A stretch of 64,000 nt of DNA. Origin: Hirsutella rhossiliensis (lineage: Eukaryota > Ascomycota > Sordariomycetes > Hypocreales > Ophiocordycipitaceae). The translations under genes were made by a program, and so were the position numbers. The DNA lies in contig NW_025408677.1 of the NCBI RefSeq assembly GCF_020360975.1, positions 62,001 to 126,000 on the forward strand, given 5' to 3'. Under the pieces are notes generated by a model. It saw only the letters and a list, made by a program, of their open reading frames with translations, was not told the origin of the DNA and searched no databases. This document shows, piece after piece, positions 45,059-54,878 of the stretch. Every line of letters begins with the position of its first letter. The first letter of the stretch is position 1.

Positions 45059-45099
45059 ACGCCTTGCACTTTAGTCTTTAGGGCTGTGGTGCAAGGCGT
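45059..45099 (-). repeat. Hairpin, possible 3' end structure of a second Helitron
   Basis: ACGCCTTGCAC and GTGCAAGGCGT are perfect 11-bp arms around a 19-bp loop. The hairpin lies about 145 bp downstream of a PIF1-type helicase end read on the minus strand. Helitrons carry a hairpin near their 3' end, so this is a candidate terminus. No clear CTRR is seen right after it. Confidence 0.45.
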
Positions 45100-45242
45100 A
45101 CAATCAGCCGAAGGCTGCGAGTCTGGCTACCAGTCAAGCAGTCAGTCACTGAACAATCAGTACAGTATCTACAATCATACATTCATCTGTGCCTTGAAAA
45201 TGTCGATCTTGTCGCCGGTAGCATCAAGTGGAGTTACGTAGA

Positions 45243-45440
45243 CCCGTCGCCTATCTTATACGGATTCTGGGTAAGAACCTGTCGTTTGCGAAGTTGTTGA
45301 TCCTTCATTTTCATCTTAATTCCTTCCGGCGGCGACGCATAAGTCAGGTGATTGCGGTCAAACGGGGCATCCAGCATCAGACCCTGCAGCGTTTTCACAC
45401 GCGAGACGGCCACGTAGCTCAATCCTGAGGATTTGAGATA
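45243..45440 (-). pseudogene. C-terminal end of a PIF1-type helicase, second Helitron type
   Basis: The translation contains LKSSGLSYVAVSRVKTLQGL and LDAPFDRNHLTY and then a basic tail. The S-Y-V-A-V-S-R phrase is helicase motif VI of PIF1/RecD-type enzymes as found in Helitron proteins. It differs from the VQLSRCPTLDG version of copies A to C, so it is a different lineage. The upstream part is missing: at about 45440-45455 the sequence changes to the kinase pseudogene. Confidence 0.75.
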
Positions 45441-45454
45441 TCGTTGGTCGCACA

Positions 45455-47146
45455 TCCTCATTGCTGGCGAACTGAAAAGCAACGCTGCAACCCGAAGGCC
45501 GACATAGCATCGATTGCATGGATTGATCTCGCAAGGTATGCAAGAGAGGTATTCGCGGCTCAAGACACTCGTCGATTCGTTTTGGGCTTCACCCTCTGCG
45601 GGTCGCTTATGAGGGTATGGGAGTTTGACCGGCTTGGGGGGATCGCCTCCGAACAATTCGACATCAACAAGAAGCATGGTGCGCTACAGTTTGCGACGAC
45701 AATCCTGGGATTTCTGCGAATGAATAAGGAGATGCTTGGTTTTGATCCCACCATTATAACATCCGGCGGCCAGCAGTATATCGAGATCGAACGAAACGAC
45801 AAAACAGAGCGTCTCATCATTGATGATGTTATGAAGCGAGCGCGGTGCATTGCCGGTCGGGCGACAACCTGTTGGAAAGCACATCGCAAAGAAGACCCCC
45901 AGACGCCGCTTGTTATCAAGGACTCCTGGCAGTACACGGACCGAGACGAAGAGGGTATACTTGTCCAAGAAGCGACTGAGAAAGGTGTTATTAATGTTGC
46001 CCGATACTACCACCACGAGACTGTACGCGTCCGCAGTGCGGATGACGACATCCAAAACAATGTTCGAAAGAGACTGGACGTCACCAAAGCTACAAATTAC
46101 CGATCAGGACATGCGATGTTGCCATCAGGTACGAGCGCGTCAAGTGTGTCACGCAGAGGGCAAAGCAGCGGCGCTGGTGTGAAGCGACCGTCCAGCGAAA
46201 CCGATGCCGCTCTGCCGCCTAACAAAAGATCCGGTTCAATATCTCCAGTCAAGGCAAGCACCGGAGCCCTGCCAAACCGTGTACATCGGCGACTCATTCT
46301 TCGTGACTTTGGAAAGCCAATCTACAAGGCAAAATCTCGCACGGCGCTGCTCGCTGCGCTGGAGAGCTGCATTGAAGGTCACCAGTCGTTGCATGAGGCG
46401 GGCCTTCTCCACAGGGACATCTCCATCAACAACCTCATGATCAATGAAGATGATGAGAACCCTTCGTGGCAAGCTTTCTTGATTGATCTAGACCTTGCTA
46501 TACGAGAACAACGACAAGGTGCCTCAGGAGCAAAAGGAATGACTGGTACGAGAGCATTTATGGCTATAGGAGCTTTATTGGGCGACCAGCACTCCTTCAT
46601 GCATGACCTGGAGTCGTTTTTCTGGGTGCTCTTTTGGGTATGTATTCATTACAATGGACCAGATGAACATGCTAGGGTGATTGGTCGGTTTGACAAGTGG
46701 AACTACGTTGATGTGTGTGACGGTCACGGACTGAGCCAGAAGGCTGTGGACTCTATTACGAAGATTCTGCTCTGAAGAAGAGAAAGGAGAACCGAACAAT
46801 ACAACTGGGTGTCCTCTCCCTAAATATGCCTTCCGTACGTGTGGGCCGTTGGCCCAACAACATGTGGGTCATGTATGCAAGGGGGGTGTGACGGTGCTAG
46901 GCCGTCACAATGTGGAAGAGTTAGCAGAACTCAAGTCGGGCTTGGTGGGCAATGAACGGCATTTTCTCAACCGTATCGGCCAGTCATTTACCCCTTATTT
47001 CGAGCCTCTGGCTCAATGGGTAAACCGGCTGCGACGGGAACTCTTTCCAGGGGATAAGCCGTGGCAGGGCCGAGAGGATCCTGGGCTATATGTTCGTGTT
47101 GGTGGAACGTTATGCCAATACACATCGGAATAAGAAGGGGGTCACA
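45455..47146 (+). pseudogene. FunK1-type fungal protein kinase, truncated and interrupted
   Basis: It begins inside the domain with ILIAGELKSNA, shifts frame near 45490, and continues WIDLARYAREVFAAQDTRRF with GFTLCGSLMRVWEFDR. The kinase core includes RLILRDFGKPIYKAKS and the catalytic loop HRDISINNLMI. DLDLA stands where DFG is usual, and HDLESFFWVLFWV follows. The C-terminal helices ELAELKSGLVGNE and YFEPLAQWVNRLRREL lie after a 194-bp insertion (46716-46909). The N-terminus is replaced by a Helitron helicase end, and the C-terminus runs into a dispersed repeat (47098). FunK1 kinases are numerous in fungi and their substrates are mostly unknown. This copy cannot give a whole protein. Confidence 0.85.
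46716..46909. mobile_element. Solo LTR inside the kinase pseudogene
   Basis: This 194-bp insertion begins TGTGACGGTC and ends GGCCGTCACA, so it has TG...CA ends with short inverted repeats. It is flanked by a 5-bp duplication ATGTG (46711-46715 and 46910-46914). Removing it restores the kinase frame from YVDV to EELAEL. These are the marks of a solo LTR, probably Ty3/gypsy type. A short-ended DNA transposon is the alternative. A 7-bp hairpin (GTGACGG..CCGTCAC) sits in its right end. Confidence 0.8.
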
Positions 47147-47207
47147 CACGAAGGTTCAAGATGCATGTTCTATGTCTAAAGGGGCAGTCTGAAGGGGCTA
47201 TTTATAG
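47098..47207 (+). repeat. Dispersed repeat, left part, with its outer end again at 49834-49855
   Basis: GTTGGTGGAACGTTATGCC opens the left part. The reverse complement of 49834-49855 reads GTTGGTGAAATGTTATGTC. The two therefore form an inverted pair around the MULE, and the longer relative at 38341-38518 has no MULE. This suggests an older element into which the MULE jumped, or an outer TIR layer of the MULE itself. Confidence 0.6.
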
Positions 47208-49820
47208 GCCCAAGTTATCTATCCACCCACTTTCATTAACTGTACACCCAAAAAGTGGATTAACTGTGGCTGACGGCCGAAGAGGGCCGATACCGCCAAT
47301 TTGTATGCACACATTCTCTACGATAAGTAGAGCCAGGTAGTAACAGTTCTCCTTCAACGATAAGGCACCCAAAATTGAAGCTATTCGTACTGCGCTTTCT
47401 ATGCTGATGAGACTATTCTTTGGTGTTTACAACAGGCCTCCTTCTTCGAGTGCACTACGTGCCTGATCCGCTTCATCTAACTGTGATTCCAATTGATCCC
47501 ATACATCCTCAAGGGCGGCATCGTCCGTGAGGCCGGCGACGAAGATGCAGTCTTGGGTCTCCCGCCGTACCGGCTGATCGTCATCATCAGAGACTGGCGT
47601 TTGACGCCCGGCTTGTTGATACGCCCGTTGCATCCGTGTGCCTGCCTCGTACGTATCGCCGTTTTCCTCGATGTGCCGCAGCCCTCGTTCCGTTGAAGTC
47701 ATCGCGGCCGTTACCGTACCCGTCATCGCCGCTGGTGCCGTTGAGGAGGAGGCAGTCGTATAGCCTCAGCCCGCTCATGCCGTTCAGCGATCTCGTGATG
47801 TGACGGATCCCGCCGCGTTGATCTTGACCGCCGTGACTCTTCGAGGTTGAGTGAGCCCTTGGGGCGGCCCTTAGCCCTGATAACTTGTGGCTCGTATGGT
47901 GCCCGAGTAGGGCTTGTGCCCTGAGCGCTTGTATCGATCGGAATATACCAAAATGGGTCGAAGTCGTCGAGTGTAAGGGAGGTATTGGTGTTGATAGACT
48001 CGAAGATTCGATGGCAGCACGGTAGCCCTCGACTAGTAGCCCAATTACAAGGACATTGACCTGGCGGCGGTTTGGCCCGTTGACTTCGGGGTCTAGAGGA
48101 TCTTGCGATGCTCATCTATTAGTAGCTTTAACGCATATGACGATACTCGCTCGCGGATCGGCATATACGGCGCCTGTAGGGAGAACGTTGATATCTTGTG
48201 GAGGTTTCGATTCTCTATCGCTGTGATCTGAGCAGCCTGATGGCCCCAGAAGCGTTCGAATCGTTGGAAAACGGTCGTCAAATCGCCCGTACAGGACCAA
48301 AGGAACTTCTTCATATGAGAGTGAAGTCCTCGACGATCGAGGTCGTTGTACGCCCGAAGTGGCGATATTGATTAACGAAACAAGATACAAACTTCTCCTT
48401 CCAAGGCGTTAGCCACGTATTGCAACAGTATTGTATAGCTGCAAGCGGGTGGCGGCCTGGTGTCTCAAATTGGCGTAAACGTTCGTTGAAGCTATTCACA
48501 TCTTGTGACTTGACGATCTCGTTCCACTCTTGTAGAAACGCTTGGAATGCCGGGGCCCGTACGACTCGATTGCCGATTTTTGATGCCTTAGGGAAAAATT
48601 GCTTGCATTTCGCAACGACATTCTGGTTAATATGCCACGTGCAGAGAAGGTTAGTACTGTTTTGAAGCTCGCGAAAGCTATCTAACGCCTTAAGCAACGC
48701 AGTATCTCGGTCCGTGACAGTGACCCTTGAAATGGGATCGACTCCTTCTCGCAAAGGACTAGCAGCAACGAGATAGCCCAATAGTAATGGGACTCGGTCT
48801 CGCCGTTCAAGAAGATAGAGGCAATAGAGAACGTTTTGTTATCTCGAGTGGCCGCGCAGATATTCAATAACGGCATATTGAATCGGTTCGTCTTGTAGGT
48901 ACAGTCGAGGACGAGGACATCGTGATGCTGACGCCATCGATGGAAGGTAGCACGAGGCGCGAGAAATAGCCCAGTTAGCCGGCCCTGGGGATCACGACTA
49001 TCTCGATGAAAGAAGTCGGACTTATCTAGCCGGCCGTAGAGAAACTGAAGAGGCGTACGGCCAGCTAGTTCTTCCTGACGGTGCCTAGCCAAGGCGTTAC
49101 TCACGTCTTGAGCCGTGATACCGGCTAAACGAGGATCGTCGTGAACCAGGTCACGAAGCTCGCCAGCAATATCGGTCGGCCGGGTATTGTTATTAAACTT
49201 CCGGATAATGTCGTCGCGATACTTCTGGATAACAAGCGCCCGGTACTTCGGAAAGACCATCGGGTCATCAACAAGGCGATGATTGTGAACATCGTGAAGA
49301 TAAGAGATAGTCCAGTAACCGCGTTTTTCCTTCAACGAGAGGCGAAATTCACAGTCTGTTTTCTGGGTTGCTGTATTGAGGCGACGACGAGAGATATGAG
49401 CAGCTTTATCCTTCCGATTTTCGTAGGGGCCGGCCTTGATACAACGAACAAGTGCAGACTTGCGTTGGCCAGCGTTATCCCGCTTCGATGTTCGAATGTG
49501 TAGGGCGTAGCCTCAGCCTCAGCAACGGTATCGGCGGCTTCCATCGCGGCCTGGAAGGTCGGGAATAGTGTCTTCGTAAGCGACTCCATGATTCGGGCTC
49601 GTAAGGGCAGAAAACGCGGTGCGAATAGCTTCAGTTTTGATGGTATTGCTGATAGTTACGGTTACAGGATGTTGTTACGCAAGCATCACGAACTGGCCAG
49701 CTGGCCGGCCGGGAATGGGCGCACCAAAATTAGCGGCATCGGCACTGCGCCTGACCCAGCCACAGTTGATCCACTTTTTGGTGTACAGTTAATAAAAGGA
49801 GGTGTATAGATAATTGGGCC
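47208..49820 (-). mobile_element. MULE (Mutator-like element)
   Basis: Long imperfect terminal inverted repeats of about 95-100 bp: 47208-47310 and the reverse complement of about 49717-49820 share CCCAA, TTATCTAT and TTAACTGTACACC, then AAAAAGTGGAT and AACTGTGGCTG. The element encodes a MULE transposase on the minus strand. A 9- to 11-bp target duplication is expected but none is obvious, so the ends are good to a few bases only. Confidence 0.8.
47427..49589 (-). pseudogene. MULE transposase (Hop-like), frameshifted
   Basis: The start MESLTKTLFPTFQAAMEAAD is at 49589, with a FAR1-type DNA-binding stretch. The transposase core has the first Asp in VLVLDCTYKTNRF, the second in VTVTDRDTALL and the CxxH-like LLCTWHINQNV. 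A SWIM zinc finger CPCNWATSRGLPCCH follows near 48050. The last 100 residues are acidic. Frame changes occur near 49335, 48760, 48310 and 48100, and between 47830 and 47700, so a single protein cannot be made. Some could be introns, but no clean GT..AG pairs were found at the breaks. The nearest fungal type I know is Hop. Confidence 0.82.
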
Positions 49821-49855
49821 CTTTAACTAGTACGTTGACATAACATTTCACCAAC

Positions 49856-50175
49856 AGATACAGATAGAAACATAGTCATTAAATGTGGACCTAGCTAGGG
49901 AGTAAACACTGGAACGAAAACCAGCCATCTGCTGGAAGGGGCAAGATGCATGCCTGGAAGAAGCGAAGCTCGGCAATGATATGTCTAGGACCTGCATCGG
50001 TCAATCGTTATGTCTTAAAAGATATTGATTTTCGGTGATTAGATATACCGGCGGACGGTCTGCATATATGATAAGAGAGGGGATCGACTAAAGCCGCGTA
50101 TGATGTCTTAAAGAATGCAGTACCGATAGTGCCGAGTGACATAAGAGTGGTTAAGTTTTATAGCGTTATAGGCTA
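49856..50175. other. Intergenic, no feature seen
   Basis: About 320 bp between the MULE region and the Fot1-like element. Confidence 0.5.
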
Positions 50176-52550
50176 CCATGCCCCACCCCCCTTTCGGTAA
50201 CACCCACCTTTCGGTAGCGCATTAGGAAATATCCCCACCAAAACCCATCAATTTCACTTACTGTCGGGAGGTCTGTACTGCAGTAACGCAATGGGTTGTA
50301 TTCAAGATGTCTTGCTAGGAAGGGAGGAAAGGGAATGAGGGGGCACACTACGTGCCCTTTATACACGGATCCCCGAGGTCCATACACGTGACGCTAAGGG
50401 TCACGTGTGCGTGTGTGCGCACCTCCCTTACAATCCTACTATAGCTATATGCTACATTCCCACACTTACACCGATTCCAGCCAGCTTTGAAGATATTCAC
50501 AAGCCGTCACTTGGAGTAGATAGAGGATTGATTGAATTCTACTTTTCGATGGTTGAATGTTTGTACAGGGGTCTGTGGCCTGTGCGTACCTTGCACGCGA
50601 AATTACCATCCAACCCCCTAATCTCCTTCCGCCTCCTGACGATGATTCTTCTCGTTATTCCTCCACCACATGACCAAAATGACCTTAAAGCGGCCTCGGA
50701 GTATTTATACGGAGGATATTATGGCTAATGCGATAATTGATGTCACAAAAAACGGCTTGTCGCAGTACCGCGCCGCCCAAAAGTATGACATACCTCAGCA
50801 GTCTATTTCCGACAGACTCAAAGGCCAGGTAGCCCTGGCTGATCAGATCCAGCCTCGTCAACTCTTGAGTAAGTCTCAGGAAGCTCGCTTGGTTTCTTGG
50901 ATCCTCCGCCAAGAGTCTCTCGGCTATGCTCCTCCCACAGTCAGATCCGCGCATGTGTGGAGGCTCTATGAAGCAACTGAACAACGAGCGGACAGTGGGG
51001 CGCAACTGGGTCTCTAAATTCATCAATCGCCATCCGGACATCAAGAACAAGCGTGGGAGACGTCAGGAAGCTAACCGATTTAATGCTTTTACGCCTCGTG
51101 CGGTTCACTGGTTCTTCGATATCAGGAAAAGGAGTATGGATGGATTAAACCAGAAAATACCGTGAATGTTGACGAAGGCGGTATTATGTCTGGCTTTGGT
51201 GAGTATTTGGCTTGTCTTTCATTACTTTTACTAACCAGACTCTTTTTGCCAGGTTTGGATAGTCTTGTGGTTGGGAGTGCAGACCCAAAACGGAAGGCCC
51301 TTCTGAAAGGGCCACAGTCCCGCAACTGGACCTCATTTATTGAAGCTATCACCGCGGACGGCCGTGTCCTTACCCTGGCATTATCTTTAAGGGCAAAGAA
51401 CTTCAGAAACAGTGGTTCTTGACGGAATTCGGCAAAATAGCCGACTGGCATTACATAACGTCGCCCAACGGATGGACGGACAACCATATCGCTATTGAGT
51501 GGCTTGAGAGGGTCTATTTGCCCCAGACGCGACCAGCCGATGCCTCAGATGCTAGACTGATCATATTAGATGGACATGGAAGTCATGCAACGGTGCGTTT
51601 CTTTATCCACCTCTGTAGGAATTACCGTTAACCGGGACCAGGATGCATGGATGGCCACATGCTTTTTGAACAACGTTTATTGCTGTTACCTTCCTGCCCA
51701 CTGCTCTCATGGCCTCCAGCCGTTAGATAACGGTGTATTCAATGCCTCCAAGGCAGCTTACCGGAAAGAACTTCAGAAATTGACCTGTTTGACCGATTCT
51801 GCGCCTGTTCATAAGGTCAATTTTATACGGGCATATGCTAAAGCGCGCGAGGTTGGAATGACGGCAAAGAATATATTGTCCGGCTGGAGGGTCACTGGGA
51901 ATTGGCCGATCTCACGATCCAAGGCATTGCGGCATCCAGAAATTCACGCGGACATTGTAGAGACGTCTCCAAAGTCCGCGCCATTTTTGGGTTCTGATGA
52001 TACGCCAAGAAACAGCCGCCAGATTCGCGATTTCGGAAAGAACAAGACTCCTGGCACCCGGAGACGATACGCCGTGATAGCTAGAGGCTTTGAAGCCCAA
52101 GAACAGACGCTTGCCGAGCACAGCAACAGAATCGCGAAGCTAGAGGAAGAAGTGGCCCGGCTGCAGAGAGGCAAGAAGAGGAGAGCAATTGAACCCGAAC
52201 AGACGGTTCATGACTCTCAGTGAAGCTTTGGTGGCTGAGGAAGCCATTCCCAAATTAAAAGCCAAGAGATAGCCGTTGTGCTGAATTCTGACACAGAGGA
52301 GGAGGCGGTCTCAGAGGTGGAGACAGCTTCAGTCCGAAGCCCTTCCAGTCACCACCAGATCCGGGCGAATGGTAAAAAAGCGCCGGTACATATAAGAGCG
52401 TCCATTTCTCTACGGAATGATATAATTTTTGTGTTTATAATGTTAAGTTCTGATCATATTTCATGTAGTTCAAATGGTAGACTTTTGGTGGAGAATTTTT
52501 CAATTGCGCTACCGAAAGGTGGGTGTTACCGAAAGGGGGGTGGGGCATGG
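50176..52550 (+). mobile_element. Fot1/pogo-type element
   Basis: A 2375-bp element with TA duplications at 50174-50175 and 52551-52552 and perfect 46-bp terminal inverted repeats. The left repeat (50176-50221) opens CCATGCCCCACCCCCC and holds CTTTCGGTA twice. The perfect repeats argue for recent activity or recent mobilisation in trans, since the transposase inside is broken. Confidence 0.95.
50670..52223 (+). pseudogene. Fot1/pogo-type DDE transposase, broken
   Basis: It opens with a psq/CENP-B-type helix-turn-helix, GLSQYRAAQKYDIPQQSISD. The DDE_1 core has VDEGGIMSGFG, LIILDGHGSHAT and CSHGLQPLDNGVF, giving the three acidic residues. An intron (GTGAGT with ACTAAC before the acceptor, about 51200-51252) joins GFG to LDSLVVG. 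A second possible intron follows GSHAT (GTGCGT...ACCAG, about 51594-51639). Frameshifts near 50950, 51160 and 51375 break the frame. A coiled-coil-like tail (QTLAEHSNRIAKLEEEVARL) ends the protein. The nearest relative in the window is the pogo transposase at 58533-59808. Confidence 0.85.
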
Positions 52551-52858
52551 TATAGCGTGTCTTTGTATGTGGTGAAAAGCAGTGGTCTTGAAACACGGCG
52601 TTGACTTACGTCTCGTGGCTGATTTGCGACTCATATGATGTCGAGATACCTTGTGCCAGTTCACATATTTTGACGAATTGGTAAGAGACAGATTGATCAT
52701 CAAACGCCAAGCCCAAAGGGTGCGCCTTGATTGAAGTTGAAGGCTGCCACGGAGTATAAGAGATCGTATGTTTTGCAGTCACTTAGAACCTCATATCCTA
52801 GATCGTCCTCAGCACTTAGATCATTACAACCAAATCATATATTCACTACTAGTTTAAC

Positions 52859-53373
52859 ATGCAGTTGAAGCTTCTATGCTTTATCTCTCTTGTGGCCTCC
52901 ACCCTCGCGGCGGATGACTACATTGTTACATCTCTGAACGGCATTAGTCAGAGTGTGCGCGGTGTAGACAAGGGCTCATCAACTGGAAGGGAGATTATAC
53001 TGGCATCCTACGACTTATCGAGCAGTCACGCGGAGTCGTCACCGCCGTCGTTGCCGTCGTTGCACCTCGCACCTATAATCCCCCCACAGACGACATATTG
53101 CAGATGAGGCAAAACGCTTCTCAGTCTCTGGCAGCAGACGTGGACGTGGCCATTAACAGCGGTATTGCTGCTAAACCGAAAGTCGACAAACTTATTATAC
53201 CTATCAAGCCCGCCATTTTGGTCGTTCTCAAGAGTTCGCAAGCTGGGTTCTCGGCTCTAAGCAAGATCTATTTAGCTGATGTTCCGGCTGAGAAGAAGAA
53301 TGCAAGCCAGGCCTTTTTTAATAAGATCAATGATAGCTTAGAGAATTGTTATAAAGCTTATCAGTCCTGATAT
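52859..53373 (+). CDS. HsbA-type hydrophobic surface binding protein
   Basis: It starts MQLKLLCFISLVASTLAADD, a typical signal peptide with cleavage expected after the Ala run. The mature part has ISQSVRGVD and, in the next frame, TYNPPTDDILQMRQNASQSL, ALSKIYLADVP and SLENCYKAYQS. This matches the helical HsbA family: secreted proteins that adsorb to hydrophobic surfaces and help enzymes reach them, often in fungal plant or insect associations. The two halves are in different frames between about 52960 and 53030. A 62-bp stretch with GTAGAC at its start and GAGCAG at its end could be an intron that restores the frame; otherwise it is an indel. The length of about 150 residues fits the family. 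Confidence 0.7.
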
Positions 53374-53411
53374 AGAGGAATTGTAGAATATCAGGGCTAT
53401 TATAGTATTCA

Positions 53412-53863
53412 TTAGATTAACGTGGACAGAGCCTGCCATTCGTCTAGAAACGCCTGGAATGTAGGCTCGCGGACAACCCGACCTTGGGCGTCCCTCACAG
53501 CCTTAGGGAAGTGTTGTTTGCACTTAGCCAATACATTCTTGTTGACATGCCAGCGGCAGAGTATATGGACCACGCCTTCGAGCTCTTTGAAGCTCACGAT
53601 AGCGTTCATTAGAGCGAGGTCTCGGTCCGTAAGTATCACGCGGGGAAGGCGAATGTTCTCCTTTGCTAGCAGTGCAAGCAGCGTAGCGAGAGCCCAGCGG
53701 TACCGCGATTCGTCTTCGCCACTAAGGAAAATCGAGGCTATAGAGAAGGTCTTCCTCTCTGAGGTCGTCCCACAGATATTGAGAAGAGGCATGTTAAAGC
53801 GATTGGTCTTATATGTACAGTCAAGCTGTATGACGTCGGGAAAGTCGCGTAATAACCAGCGCT
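53412..53863 (-). pseudogene. MULE transposase fragment
   Basis: The fragment keeps IQLDCTYKTNRFNMPLLNIC, SGEDESRYRWALATLLALL, VILTDRDLALMNA and LCRWHVNKNVLAKCKQHFP. These are the first two Asp blocks and the CxxH phrase of a MULE transposase. It is similar to, but clearly distinct from, the transposase at 47427-49589. Both ends are missing. Confidence 0.85.
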
Positions 53864-53865
53864 GA

Positions 53866-54424
53866 CTTCAATTCAAGTAAGTCAAGTTCGGGGCTGTAAC
53901 TTGATTACTTGAAATAAAATAGTCCGCAAACTTGATTAACTTGAATTGAATTGATATACTTGATATACTTGATATCTGAGGTGAGAATAAAATCACCCTA
54001 CCGGTACAATGCATCACACCTCCTCTTCATCCCAACCTATCAGTTCCCCACCAAAGTTTACGACCTCGCCCACGGTGATTGCTTGATGGCCTAGCCAATT
54101 CCGCAGACACTGTATTTCCTCTATGATCTCGGGACTCAAGCTGTGCCTTTGCGAACTTACTGTTAACTTTGTAACGCTAAAAGTTCGCTCAGGATCGCCA
54201 GACATGGCAGGAACTGCCAGTACGTCGAGGGCAAACTGGCTCAGACGTGGATATTCTTCTCGGTGATCCTTCCACCAAAGGATGGGGTTTAAGTTCTCTC
54301 GCCGGACTGGCCCTTGCCTCATATAAGCTCCAAGCTCATCGTCTTCTTCCATCGCGTAGTGATCGTAGCTCTGCATCCACTGATCGAATTGACTGGGCTC
54401 ATCTTGTCGCATCGCTTTTCCCAT
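53866..54424 (-). pseudogene. hAT transposase C-terminal fragment
   Basis: The frame from 54424 to 54014 holds NPILWWKDHREEYPRLSQFA and PAMSGDPERTFSVTKLTVSS, the hAT dimerisation domain, which is the standard C-terminal end of hAT transposases. To the left (53868-53990) lies a subterminal region with repeated ACTTGAATTGAA and TGATATACT words, typical of hAT ends. The start of that region (CAGCGCTGACTT) could be the element's terminus. The N-terminal transposase domain is absent. Confidence 0.8.
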
Positions 54425-54429
54425 CGCCG

Positions 54430-54878
54430 TTCTCGCTGGACGCTCTCCAGGTGGATACTGTTGATCGAAGAATGTTGCGAAGCCGCTCGTAGGACCTCTA
54501 GAGGTTCCTGCTTGCTGATGCTCCTGCTGAGACAGTCAGCCAGGACGTCAGGCCTGCTTTCTGATGCGTCGGCTGAGACAGTCAGCCCGGCCGTCAGGGA
54601 CGGTGTCCTAGGAAAAAGTGGGGGGGGGCGCAGCCACCCCCGACGATTGACGGAGGTGTGAGGCAGACGGAGAAGATCGAGATTGTGGCCAGGAATAAAA
54701 GGGCGAGGAAGGAAGGAACAGACACAGAGGACAGAACGAAAAATGGAGCAGCACCGGACGATTCTGAAATACTAACTTTATGCCTATTTGGCCCTACTTT
54801 TAGTGCAGTCATGAGCCCGGGAGGAACTACGTTCCTGTAACTTCCATTCCGACCGAAAACCACTCTCAAATCAACGAG
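54430..54878. other. Interval before the copia element
   Basis: It holds two copies of a short GCTGAGACAGTCAGCC unit near 54525-54590. The copia leader or LTR should lie here, but I cannot define LTR ends or a primer-binding site. Confidence 0.4.

Noticed and set aside
47098..49855. Treating the 22-bp inverted pair as the certain outer TIR of the MULE
   Set aside because: The related repeat at 38341-38518 exists without any MULE sequence, so the pair may belong to an older element; kept as uncertain.
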